Position numbers and translations under genes: made by a program. This document shows positions 45,727 through 56,671 of a stretch of DNA of 64,000 nt, one piece after another; positions within the stretch are counted from its first letter, which is position 1, and each line of letters starts with the position of its first letter. The notes beneath the pieces are model-generated. The model was not told where the DNA came from, made no database searches, and saw nothing but the letters and a program-made list of their open reading frames with translations. Source of the DNA: Rhododendron vialii (Eukaryota; Streptophyta; Magnoliopsida; Ericales; Ericaceae); the NCBI RefSeq assembly GCF_030253575.1, contig NC_080559.1, forward strand, positions 3,804,501 through 3,868,500, in the 5' to 3' direction.

Positions 45727-48537
45727 TCACTTAGTAGCTGCTGTCCATCCCAGACCTGGTCTGCAGATTTCTTCCTGTGGATCCTCATACTCTCTAGCAT
45801 CACGAAGAGAAGCTTCAAAATCTGTTGAGTCACTTGCAACAGGAAGAAAACTGCTTATGTCATCTCTAGCTCCAAACCCTCCGGCACGTATAATGTCATC
45901 AGATGATATGGAAGCCTCCATATTTACTTCGCCAGAGGCATCCAAACCAGCCTTAACCTCATGTGAGACATTGTCCCCGCTTTCCAAATCACCAGTGTTA
46001 GTTTGTGCCATGTCTTCTAGAGGACCTATGTGTTGTTTGGGATCATCCTTTATATTCGCCTCAGTTTCAGCTGATTCAACTAATTTTTTTCCTCTGCCGG
46101 TCTCCTTATCTGCTACATTCAAAGTTTAAAACAGTTTCAATACAAGGAAGAATCCCAGCATGGGCCGCATGGCTGCGTGAGGTAACATTGAAGTTCTATC
46201 TTCTGCAATAATATGGGAATTACCCCCTTCCGCTGGAATCTATGAAGATTTTGTTTTAGCAAGAACTTAGACAAATATAAGACCATTAACTCTCGCTTCA
46301 TTATTGACTCCATTTATTCAAGGAGTTAGTTCAGTACGCAAAAAGAGGGATTGAAGGGAAACCATCACTGAACTCAACTGAGGAAAAAGGCCAAAATAGC
46401 ATGCGAACATGCTCAAACTTCTTTAAATTGCTTGAAACGGCAAAAAACAAGGTGCTTGACAATATGAGATAAACCATCATTGGTATAACTATAGAACTTG
46501 AAATATAACTATTCGTGCTATTGTTCTGTTAGTGTTTTGAAAGGAAGAAACAAGACTTGATAATTACATGGAGGCAGGCAACATTCAAACACTGTCCACT
46601 ACATTGAAATGCTCACCATGGACAAAGAATTCTCATCCCGTTTGGCAATTTCAATTTTTCGTCGAATAGTTTCGAATTAAGATGCACAACATCCTATGAG
46701 TATTGTACCTCCTCCATTGAGCCACCAAACTAGTACATAAAAACAATCGAGTTGGTAAGAAAGACAAAAAAAAATTCTTTCTTACACCTTTTGAAAGGAT
46801 TCAGACTTCCAGAAAAGAACACCTCGAATACCAAAAACTGACCCAATTTTGATAAAGAATTTAATTCAGTAAATTGGGAAGACCTTTGATTTATATACCT
46901 TTACATATCTTCAACATCAGCATTCCCAAACAGGAGGTGACTTTTTGTTTGTCTCAAGCGTCTGCGGCTTTACAACTATCTCCTATTTAGACCTCATGTG
47001 TTTTAACACTAATTTAAGGCCCAATTGGATGCGGGATTAGTTTTGGGGGTATTATTTATAAAGGTAGAATAAGATAAGAGGGGGTATTATTTATTTATAA
47101 AGGTAGAATAAGATAAGAGGGGGTATTATTTATGAAGGGGGATAAAATAAGAGGGTTTGGACGGTAAAAAAAAACAAGGGGGATTAGGGGGTATTAATTA
47201 TAACCACCTCAGAACCCATCCATAAATTATCGCCACCCCACAAACAAACCCCCCCCCCCCCCAAAGGGGTCTAGAGGGGTATTAAATCGAAAGGGGTATT
47301 AACAAATACCCTCTCCTTTTGGCCAGTCAAACCAAGGCTAAAGGGGTATTAATTTTCTAATCCCCCCACATTAGTTATTACCCCATCCTTATACCCCCTC
47401 CAAACAGGCCCAACATGATAGCTTTCTAGAGTGTGGTAGCTTAGATTACTCGCTTAAAGAGCTTTGAATAAGTTATTAACACGTTTTGGTGCAGCATTGA
47501 TAAGCTGTCAAAAAAGCAAACAAGTTAGATAGCTTCTTATTATGGTAATTTGAAGAAACAACTTAAATACGATCAAAAAGTTTCAAAATGGAGATTAAGA
47601 AATAAGTTCACTTATAAGTGATGCCAGACACCAGACAGGCATACCCAATAGCACTTAGACGCCCCAAGTTAGTCCTCCTTTCTCTTGGAAAAGATCTCAT
47701 TCTGCGAATGCTGGTGGTTTTAGGTTTCCAAGGGAGAAAAAGGAGACAGTAGTTCATACTTCATTGTATGCAACGTTTAAATTAAGTGCTTGAAAACCAT
47801 GGAACTCTAGAGTATAAAATGGTGAGGATAAGCTGCTATAGAGCATTTCATATGTAAAAATAGAGTTTTGCACAAACGTTCCCCAACCGTGATGCTATGG
47901 GAACACGCCGAACTGGTGACATGCCAGGCGGCGCGTCCAATTTATGTTAATAATTTTAAGCAAGTGTCAACCCCGGGACACATCGTTGACACGCATGTGT
48001 CAAGTTAGATATGGGCGGGGATTAGGCAGGGGTCCATTTATAATTTAAAAAGTTATTCGGGGGTCAAGTCATAATATTTACAAAAAGGTAGAAATTACAA
48101 ATAAGAAATTTCAGACCTGATGAAACTCTCGTAACTTATATTGAAAACTAAAGGTAAGAACTGCAGAATATAATATTAGTTTTGGTAATTCTAGATACGA
48201 GAACCATATGAATAACAACTGAAAATACACACACTCACAAACACACATGTATGAATGTCAAACCGTAAATATACATGCATTTTGCAGTGACCATGACCGT
48301 GTCCCCATATTGTTAGAGTTTCCGGACCCCATGTCCGTATAATTTCCATATTTACCTATTTGTATTTGTGTCCATATTCACTCATCTTAGAGGCCAAGAA
48401 TGGAAGCGCAACCAAAGGACCAAAAAGGTTGAAAGAAAGAACAACAATGTTGATTGTCCTAAAACGGTAAAACCAATAAATTCACATCAGAAATTCACAT
48501 CATTACCGTCTAGAACTCCAACTGACCCATACTCCAT
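45727..48537 (-). CDS. Conserved-looking protein of unknown function, 138 aa
   Basis: Two coding exons: 48537-48507 (MEYGSVGVLD plus one base, then GTAATG) and 46112-45727 (acceptor AATGTAG). Joining them restores an in-frame Ala codon and gives 138 aa. The leader is spliced too: a 5'UTR exon near 49400-49500 ends TCTCTCAG before GTAAAAC, and a second acceptor (CCTCAG) lies at about 48625. The protein is acidic and hydrophilic, with a compact C-terminal block (ARDDISSFLPVASDSTDFE, DAREYEDPQEE, CRPGLGW) that looks like a conserved plant domain, but I cannot name it. The coding intron (46113-48506) is 2.4 kb and holds a MITE-like repeat. Confidence 0.65.
47018..47412. repeat. MITE-like repeat in intron, with internal tandem copy and poly-C
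   Basis: The left end GGCCCAATTGGATG and right end CCTCCAAACAGGCCC are roughly inverted. Inside, GGTATTATTTATAAAGGTAG and its continuation through AGAGGG is repeated in tandem (about 47068-47125), and a run of about 15 C lies near 47250. Confidence 0.5.
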
Positions 48538-50051
48538 GATTGACTATCCGAAATTTTGACCGCAAAGTTGTCCTTTCCTCAAAGAAGGAAGTGGAGGGTC
48601 CTCAAACTCTTCTAAGAAACCTGAGGAAACAATAATTGCAGTAAGTTATCCTGTATACAAAAGTAACAAAATGACAAAAAAAATTCAAAAGAACAAGTGC
48701 AACCAAAACCGGTAGCTTAGATACTTAAAAGTTCCAAGAACTGGCACAGAAGTATACAAACCACAAAATAGCCTAAATTATCATGGTCTAGGAAGACCAG
48801 AACACTGATATCACATTAATGATGACATAAACAAAAACCAAAACCAAATACCACAACAAGGATGAGCAGTAACGGGTAAACCATCAATCTTTAACCATCT
48901 GTTCAAATATATATAGGGGGAGCACCAGTTTGGTGTCTCCCATTTCTAAAGCCCCGTCACAAAAGTGATCTCCATAAGTATTTATGACTACTTTTAACTT
49001 GCCATTGAATAATTGTTATGGGAAAATAGTAATCAATTTAAAACCAATTATCATAACCATCACCCCACTATCTTCTACTTTCTCACCATGGGATGACATT
49101 AGACTATCGAAATACTCAGACGGTCAGATGGTCAGATAACAAATACTAATGTACATGAAGAAGATTTCAAGAACGTAACCGAAGCGGCCAAGTTATATAC
49201 GCATCAAAATTCAAGAACGTAACATCAAATAACTCAATCTTGGAGGACTACCACCAAAATTCCGAAATCACGCACGGAACAAGCCCAACAGAAATCAATA
49301 GCTACACATCAAATACGTATACCAATTTTGTGCGTGATCGTGTTGAGGGTTAGACAAATATACCGCCATTAGCTATAGAGATTTGGAGGAATTTCAGAGT
49401 TTTACCTGAGAGAAGGAGACGCCACTGTATTCTTGGTGAAGCCTGTTGCGGCTCCTCTGTACTTCTTCCCCAGTTTTGTTGTCGTAAATTACACTTACAT
49501 CCCTTCTATTCCTTCAAAAGCACGTTGACACCTCCGTTGTTCTCCAAAATCACACTAATACCGGCTTAGAGAAAATGTGTTACATTTGGATCCTTATTTT
49601 AATTAGTACTATGCTATAAAAAATAAAATAAAAACCCTCCTATGTTTTTTTTTTTAGGGGTGTTACGAAATTTTCTATGAATGTGCTATAAATGGACCTT
49701 GATTTTTAAAAAAATGACAGCTCCAAATAAAACCTAAAAAGAATCTAATTATCTTTATTCCATTAGAGTGGAGTTATACTCTTTCTCGTTTCCAATTACT
49801 TATCCAAACACTGTATTGTATTTTTACCTTCTCTTTTCAATATGACTAAACTAATTATCTTATACAACACCATTCACATACCAAATTGATATGCAGTCTA
49901 ATCTTTCTTCCTTTAGGCTTGTTGGCTCACTGCCTATATCTTTTTAATTGACACCGATCAACTCTGTAACTCTGCAGTCTCTGCACAACCACTGCTACCC
50001 CTTTCCAATGGCGCTCTCTAACTAATGACAACCTCATCTCATTTGTTACTA

Positions 50052-50054
<3 letters not shown>
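48538..50054. other. 5'UTR introns and upstream region of the 138-aa gene
   Basis: Leader exons as described for the gene. Near 48,888-48,935 is a second copy of the sequence TCTGTTC...GGGGGAGCACCAGTTTGG that also starts the unit at 1136. No other coding sequence. Confidence 0.4.

Positions 50055-50135
<81 letters not shown>
50055..50135. repeat. (AT)n microsatellite, 81 bp
   Basis: An uninterrupted AT dinucleotide run. The ORF over it is an artefact. Confidence 0.95.
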
Positions 50136-50140
<5 letters not shown>

Positions 50141-50271
50141 CTTCAGGTAATGACCTTAAAACAAGAACCTTATATGCGGACCTCCCCTTTTCTCGCCTTT
50201 TCCGATCAGATTTCGATGATCCGAGCCACTCAATGTGATTAGAATGTGATTTTAAGGATACTTGCGAGAAA

Positions 50272-50392
50272 TCGTCAAAAAAAATGACCGGAAAGGGCTT
50301 GATTTGAGCAGTTTTTTTTGAACCGTTTAATAAAAAATTGTTTGGAACTGTTCAGATGAAGCCCTTCCCGATCATTTTTTTTGACCGGCGTT
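50272..50392. repeat. Inverted repeat next to minisatellite
   Basis: GTCAAAAAAAATGACCGG then AAAGGGCTTGATTTGAGCAG is mirrored by CTGTTCAGATGAAGCCCTTCCC then ATCATTTTTTTTGACCGG. The arms are about 50 bp with a short spacer. Confidence 0.65.
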
Positions 50393-50470
50393 GATCGACA
50401 TTGACCGGCGTTGACTGGCATTGACCAGCGTTGACCGGTGTTGACTGGCATTGACCGGCGTTGACCGGTG
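50381..50470. repeat. Minisatellite, nine 10-bp units
   Basis: Nine consecutive decamers of the type TTGACCGGCG (variants TTGATCGACA, TTGACTGGCA, TTGACCAGCG, TTGACCGGTG) in exact 10-bp register. Confidence 0.9.
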
Positions 50471-50472
50471 TT

Positions 50473-50772
50473 GAAAGTGCCTAAAACCCTAAGGTACCCT
50501 ATGAAAGTGCCTAAACCGCTAAAACCCTATAATAGGAAAATGAACCCTAAAACCCTATAAAAGTGCCTAAAACCCTAGGGTACCATATGAAAGTGCCTAA
50601 AATTTTAGGATACCCTATATATGAAAGTGCCTAAAACCCTAAGGTACCCTATGAAAGTGCCTAAACCGCTAAAACCCTATAATAGGAAAATGAACCCTAA
50701 AACCCTATAAAAGTGCTTAAAACCTTAGCGTACCTTATGAAAGTGCCTAAAATCCTAGGGTACCCTATGAAA
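50473..50772. repeat. Two 150-bp tandem repeats with telomere-like words
   Basis: Units start at 50473 and 50623 (GAAAGTGCCTAAAACCCTAA) and align over 150 bp with few changes. Each unit is made of shorter GAAAGTGCCTAAA and CCCTAAAACCCTATAA subunits, so the structure is higher-order. The CCTAAAACCC words recall, but are not, the plant telomere repeat. Confidence 0.85.
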
Positions 50773-53183
50773 GTGCAGTAAGATCGAAAGACACGAAAAA
50801 AGACATATTTTGTGTTAGCCAAACAAGGCCCTTGTCTCATTAAAGGCAATTTGGTCTTTTCACGGACCTTAAACTCTAAAATATTTTCATTAATGGACTT
50901 TACACATTACTGAAACTTAAGCTGGACTAAATCTAGTTTGGGACCTCTTCTTTTGGACTTTAGACCAATTTGCTGTTAAAAAATTGACTTGAGATGCAAG
51001 TAAGGTTCCTTCTACTTTTCCAACTCCTCAAACCCCATTCTACTAACACTGTTTGCATTATTAGACGTTTTGTTCTTCAGCGGTGACAAAAACGCACAAA
51101 TATTTTTATACAAAATGTTGTATATAAAATTAACATATTTATTTTGTTCAAAAATTTATCGGCATGGTCTGTATTATTTTGTTGAGCCATATTATTTTGA
51201 CTTCATTCGAATGATCCAGTGCAAATAATAGTAAAGAAAAATAAAATTATATATGACAATATATATACAAATTTTAGTGTATTTTTTGAACCCAGCGGAT
51301 TTACTTGATACCCTCAAAGCAATGTAGAGCCGTCATTACTCAGAGTCTCATGCTAAGATCACTAGGTCAACCTCTCAAGGTTAGGCAATCTTTTTTAGGA
51401 TGCTTGGTTTATGTATCATTATATGCTTCTTTTTGTTTGTAAGTGGTTGTTTTGTTGATGGGTAAAATCTTGTCAACCAAATGAACTTGTTAATTCCAGC
51501 ATGTGAAAGCTCCCAACAGCCCAAGCAATTGGGCCATGAACTTGTCAATTAGGCGCAAATAATAGTTTCGCTAGCCCTTTCTAGTGTGAAGCTTCCAACA
51601 GCCCAAGCAAATTGGGCCATGCAAAAAACTGTAAAAAAAAAAAAATGCAACCTGCAAAAAAACGACATTTGAATTGGTAATTGCAACAGCTCTTTTTTTC
51701 CCTTTTTCCCTTGAACTGGTAAACAGCTAATAGCTTCCCTTCATCTATGACTAAGTTCATATCATACATTTCCACAACCATCGCAACTTGAATTTTATTG
51801 TTCTATAAACTTCATTCTTTCTCCTATTTCCCCTCAAGCCCATTCAGCTACTTCCATCAAGCCCGTTCAGCTAATTCCAGCACGTCTAACCTAAGAAAAC
51901 ACATTATTTCTCTAAATCACATTGGGAATACTGTTGCACCGTCAAAATTAGTAGTTCTTTGAATAAAGAAACTAAATGCTCAATGGGGCATTTAATCTAA
52001 CAAGCAACTTGAAAGATTGTTCTGTCTAACTTTATACTATTGAGACCTAATATGGTTGAAAACAATACATAATCTGAACCAGAATTACAAGTAGAACATG
52101 TAATTTCGAAAGAGGGAGAGGCATACCTTGTCTTGATGTTGAGGAGGATGAAAAATCTCAGCAAACCCAGCAATGAATCTGCTTGTTAAATACTAGAGAT
52201 GAGAAAAGGAGGGAAACCGAGAGAACTGTTATACTTGGTTGGGCGGGAGATGAGAGAAAGCGAGGGAAAGTGAGAGCGTGAGAAGAAATCGCCGACAGAC
52301 GAGAGCTACAGTGCCACACCAGACCAAACAAGCTACTGTAGCACCCAATCAAATCCCCGAGCATGGAGCTAGTCTGCTGGGTAAGGGCTTTTTGGGCTTT
52401 GGCTAGTTATTTTGCTGAAAGCGCTCATTTGCTTAGCCTATTGGAGATGATTTAAGTGCCTGGTCAGAATAGCTTTGGTGTAGGCCTGTCAACGGACAGG
52501 ATTAGATCGAGTATTTGGATCCAATCTGAATTAACTCAAATATGATCTAAAATCGAAATCGGTAAATCTGGTTTCGGTAGACCGAATCTGATCCAAATAT
52601 TTTTAGTTATGCAGGATTTTAGCAAAAATATAGGAAATGCTATAACAGAAGAGGAAGAAAAAAAATTTGCGGCGGAGCCGTGAAAATAATTTATGACGCT
52701 CAATCGCGCGCATTCAAATGTGTTTTGGATGGTCCAAATTTTGGAAAAACTATTCACGCGAAGAGTTAAGCCAGAAGAGTTTAACTCTTCGCGCAAATAG
52801 TTTTTTTTTAAATCTAGACCATTGATTGCCGGAACAGACGGCTGAGATTGTACGAAGCCGTTAATAAGTTTCTTTCATAACAGAAACACCTAAAATTCTG
52901 GAATTAAGTCTGAGGGTATTGTATTTGCCACGGATGACTCGTGGTAAAGCTCGAAATATCGTTTGGCACTCAATTAATCGGCTTTTAGATGATATAATAC
53001 TGAAAATCAACTTTATTGCAGGTTCTTTTATGGACAAGCTTGATGAGAAGAAGATCATTCATATAAATAAATGTGCCGATACCTTTTGTAAATGATTTTA
53101 CCGTTAGTGGCGAGGGTTCTCATTTTTATGCTTCAATTCTATCATGTACGAGTACTTTGTTAGCTAAGGATTCAGAATCCGCA
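50773..53183. other. Intergenic, possible orphan leader exon
   Basis: No firm gene. On the minus strand about 52390-52127 looks like a 5'UTR exon: pyrimidine-rich, ending GACAAG before GTATGCC. No coding exon was found downstream of it. Bases 52743-52803 form a strong hairpin (AACTATTCACGCGAAGAGTTAA, split, with TTAACTCTTCGCGCAAATAGTT), inside a larger imperfect inverted repeat. Confidence 0.35.
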
Positions 53184-53578
53184 AGGCCTTGTTTTCTTAA
53201 GCTTTTGGGGTTTTTTTCTTAGTATTTAATTTGTTCTTATTCGATTTTTTCCTGCGTTTGTTAATTTTGCGCCAAAATTTTATAAATTATTAATTGTTTC
53301 GACGAGAGAAATCGAAAAACCCATTTTTACTTTTACCCAAATATTTTTGGAAATATCCAAAATAAAAGCTCAAAAAGCCGTCTTTTGAGTCTTTATCTTC
53401 GATATTTCCAAAAGCATTTGGGTAAAAGTAAAAAAAAAATCTACTTTTTGATTCCTCTTATCGAGATAAATCAATAATCCACAAAAATTTGATCCAAAAC
53501 CAGCAAACGCAAAGAAAATTTGAATGAGAACAAAACAAGAAAGAAAAAAAACCCAAAAAGATTAGGAAAACAAGGCCT
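53184..53578. repeat. Long foldback MITE-like element, 395 bp
   Basis: Both ends read AGGCCTTGTTTTC inward. The arms (about 190 bp each) share TTTGTTCTTATTC, CTGCGTTTG, TTACTTTTACCCAAAT and TTTGGAAATATC, meeting near 53380. No coding sequence; target duplication not clear. Confidence 0.75.
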
Positions 53579-53882
53579 AAGTGCCCCAAAGATGTAATTG
53601 TGCCAAGACTGCTCCACAGATGATACATCCTATAGTCAAATCGTACCTGAATTTCATCCCCTTTAGATGATGATACTCCTATATTGTTTCTGTTTTCATC
53701 ACAAATCTCATGATCTATCAAATTGATCACCTATCAAGATCATGTATACAATAAAAAATTATTAAAAAATAAATTGATCCATATTCCGATGCACCTCACT
53801 AGCTATAACATCCCGATGTCAAACCCAACAGAAAGGCTAGAGATCAAAGAGATCGCCAACCCCCCGATAACAAACAAAAACC

Positions 53883-54260
53883 CTAAACCTTAAACCTAGT
53901 CACTCCGCAAGGGAGTTGGAGAAAAGCCGGTATCGTAACAGGGCAAGAAAGGTGAAGCGGCGTCAGTTCGGCCTCCCAATTACCGCCGCCATAACTTTCC
54001 TCGCCACACCCGCCACCTGATCGATTCTTCGTGCCCGTACTCTCATTGCGACGTCGAGGAACGTTGTTGTTGTTGTTGTTGCCATGCAAGTCACGTAGAA
54101 CCAATGCTGCGGCGGCGGCCTCAGACGGTGGCGGCTGGTTCCGATCGCTGACGGGCTCTGTTTTCGGCGGTTGGAGGAGGGGAGGGACGCGGTGCTGGCG
54201 GCGAGGGTAGAGGAAGTCGGTGGGGAAGAAGTAGTATTGTAGAAGTCCGTTTGCTGCCAT
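53883..54260 (-). CDS. Candidate gene, 125-aa protein of unknown function
   Basis: The frame is open from 54329, but the first ATG there is only 10 bases from a TATA box (CTATATAAAG on the minus strand, 54348-54339). The second ATG at 54260, after a CT-rich leader, is the better start. The protein opens MAANGLLQYYFFPTDFLYP, a hydrophobic and aromatic N-terminus, followed by a Pro-rich region, EAAAAALVLRDL, an Asn run of six, and a Gly/Ser-rich C-terminal third. No domain recognised. Promoter spacing and GC-rich coding composition favour a real gene; a downstream intron cannot be excluded, so the C-terminus is uncertain. Confidence 0.45.
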   Translation of the reverse strand: MAANGLLQYYFFPTDFLYPRRQHRVPPLLQPPKTEPVSDRNQPPPSEAAAAALVLRDLHGNNNNNNVPRRRNESTGTKNRSGGGCGEESYGGGNWEAELTPLHLSCPVTIPAFLQLPCGVTRFKV

Positions 54261-54338
54261 GGAATTTGCAAAGAGAGAGAGAGATGATTGATTGGAGTTG
54301 AATTGAGAACATGCAGGGTTGGGTTGCATGCGTTTGTT

Positions 54339-54348
54339 CTTTATATAG
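54339..54348 (-). promoter_or_regulatory. TATA box for the 125-aa gene
   Basis: CTATATAAAG on the minus strand, about 30 bp before the presumed transcript start and 79 bp before the chosen ATG. The same decamer is used upstream of PRP4. Confidence 0.55.
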
Positions 54349-55565
54349 CAAGCAGAGAAGAAGTAGGTTGAATAAGAGGAGGCGGCGGCGTTGGTTTGGG
54401 CTCTACGCCAAGCAACCTTTTTTTGGTCAAACTACGCCAAGTATAAATAATAAGTAAATAAAAAGGTTGAATGTGTTTTGTCTCCAATTACTAGTGAGTC
54501 CTGAATAATTAATCAGCCCTCTCGGGGTACCACTTGACTTTCCCTACGTGGTACTCGTAAGCATTTTATGTTGTTACAAATTTTACGGTCGTGACATTTT
54601 GGGTGGTTGAGAGATAATGAATGATTTACATGGTGCGGTAGTATGCATTTATCTTGTTCTTGTTATAAATTTTGTGATAGGAACATTTTGGTTCTTTTAT
54701 TTATAGAAAGTACCACGTGATAATGCTATGTGCTACTTTGGGGGTATTGAGTGATTGAGAATCATACAAGGTAAATCTAGAAAATTTTGGTCAATGCATC
54801 AGGTAATTTATTAGAAGCTAGCACTCTTATTCGATCGGTAACTGAAACGCACATGTACAGATTTCATCTCGATAATGAACGACTCGGATTCCACATAGTG
54901 AAGATGAGATTTGAAATATTGAATTGCCAAACGGACGGCTCGAATGATGCATAACATCCACCTGCACAGCACCATCCCCGGTTCCTTTTTTGTCTATGAA
55001 ACTACGTAATTCATAAAATCTCGAAAGGTGATGTAATTTGATTTAAGTTTAACCTAGATTAATCAAGATTAAAAACAAAAATACATAAATTTATACCAAA
55101 AAAATAGACTTACACAAAATATTAGGATTTTTTTTTTAAAAACGTGGGGCTCCCATGCAGTAAGTTCCGCCCAAGGTAATGTTATTTAATTTCATTTCAA
55201 TGATCGGATTCATTCACTTATGTGAGCTCGTTGAAACATCATCATCCATGCGGCTAATAGCCTGGAGAATTTTTGTTGTGATCGTGGTATGCATTTTCAT
55301 TGTTTTGTCCATATACAAATCACAAGCTTTCTATAGATCAAAATGTCAAAACAGTCATTTACAATACCATCGTCTCTATTCTTTTCCTCCTCATGTCAAC
55401 AAATACTAGTACTTGGAATCCCATCCCCATAGGACTTCTTACCCTATGTCTGCACGGACTATCATATCTCCCCACAGCCAGAGGATTAGTGCATGTCTTC
55501 AAATTCTCCAAACAAACTAGCCATAGAGAGGAGCAAGGCCATCTGGTACTCCACATGTGTTGTGA
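54349..55565. other. Intergenic, no gene
   Basis: Contains a repeat with GTACCAC-type ends (about 54525-54725) like that near 8140-8310. Other ORFs are short and featureless. Confidence 0.35.
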
Positions 55566-55893
55566 TTAGGCTTGAAAAGATTTTCAATGGTTCAAACCAC
55601 GTAAAAATCAGAGTTTCGAAAGTTTCCGTGACAAGACCGCAAAGTTTGATCGATTTTAAAATTTGAAGAATGCGCCCGGGGAGCATTAATGTGCGTCTGG
55701 GCGCATGGAATTGCACCCAGGCGCAATAAAACCTCACAATTGGTTAAACTTTGTGGGTTTGTTCCGGACACTCCCGAACTCTGATTTTCGTAAGGTTTAA
55801 ACCTTTAGAAAGCTTATGGAATCTACTTTACAACCCAACTAGTTTGGATCTAAAATTATTTGAACTTCAAATGGATATGACCAATTTACCCTC
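55566..55893. repeat. Foldback repeat, copy 1 (left-truncated)
   Basis: AGGCTTGAAAAG, then GGTTCAAACCACGTAAAAATC, and later GATTTTCGTAAGGTTTAAACC form inverted arms around a GC-rich centre (TGCGCCCGG...GGGCGCA). It matches copy 2 in direct orientation over its whole length, but the outer left arm is missing. Confidence 0.8.
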
Positions 55894-56268
55894 GGTAAGT
55901 CAAAAAAATTTTCATTCGATAAAACGCTCGTATCCCCTCATTTTAAATGGGATAAAGACATTTTATATATGGATAGAGAGGAATTTCAAACTTCCAAAGG
56001 ATAGTGGAATCCAAAGATGAATAAAATAAACTTTAGTTCGTAAAAAGTGCGTAGTAAGCAGACCACTACAAAGATTAACAGAGCACTACCACCCCTCCAC
56101 CACCAACACTATCACCATAACACAACCCCTCCACCCCCTATACCACCATCACTTCACCATCTTGTAGTAATTTTAATACCCTATTTATTGATATAAAATA
56201 GGTTTTGATCCGATTTAAAACTATTGTGATTTAAGGATTTTCCCAAAATGATATATTTTTTAACCTAT

Positions 56269-56671
56269 TGAGGGTAAAATTGTCATATCTTTTGATGTAT
56301 AAATAATTTTTGAGCCAAACTAGTTTGGTTAGAAATTAGGCTTGAAAAACTTTTTAACGGTTCAAACCACGTAAAAATCGGAATTCAGGAGTGTCTGTGA
56401 CAAGACCGAAAAGTTTGGTCGATTTTGAAATTTGAAGAATGCGCCCGAGGCACATTAATGTGCGCCTGGGCGCATGGAATTGCGCCTGGGGAGCAATAAA
56501 CAATAAACCCTCACAATTGGTCAAATTTTGCGGGTTTGTCTCGAACACTCCCGAACTCCGATTTTCGCAAGGTTTGAACCGTTAGAAAGCTTGTGTAGTC
56601 TACTTTCTAACCCAAGTAATTTGAATATAAAATTATTTGAGCATCAAAAAGATATGACCAATTTACCCTCA
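56269..56671. repeat. Foldback repeat, copy 2 (complete)
   Basis: About 403 bp with arms of about 180 bp. The ends are TGAGGGTAAAATTGTCATATC and the inverted GATATGACCAATTTACCCTCA. The arms continue through AACTAGTTTGG/CCAAGTAATTTG and CGGTTCAAACC. The centre TGCGCCCGAGGCACATTAATG...GGGCGCA is a second, nested palindrome. No ORF of interest. About 700 bp separate the matching parts of the two copies. Confidence 0.8.

Noticed and set aside
50051-50242. 63-aa ORF rich in Tyr-Ile
   Set aside because: Translated AT microsatellite.
50381-50772. CRISPR-like array
   Set aside because: Eukaryotic nuclear DNA; units are contiguous without unique spacers, so it is a minisatellite.
54261-54329. Upstream start (MQPNPACS) for the 125-aa gene
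   Set aside because: It is only 10 bases from the TATA box and would precede the transcription start.
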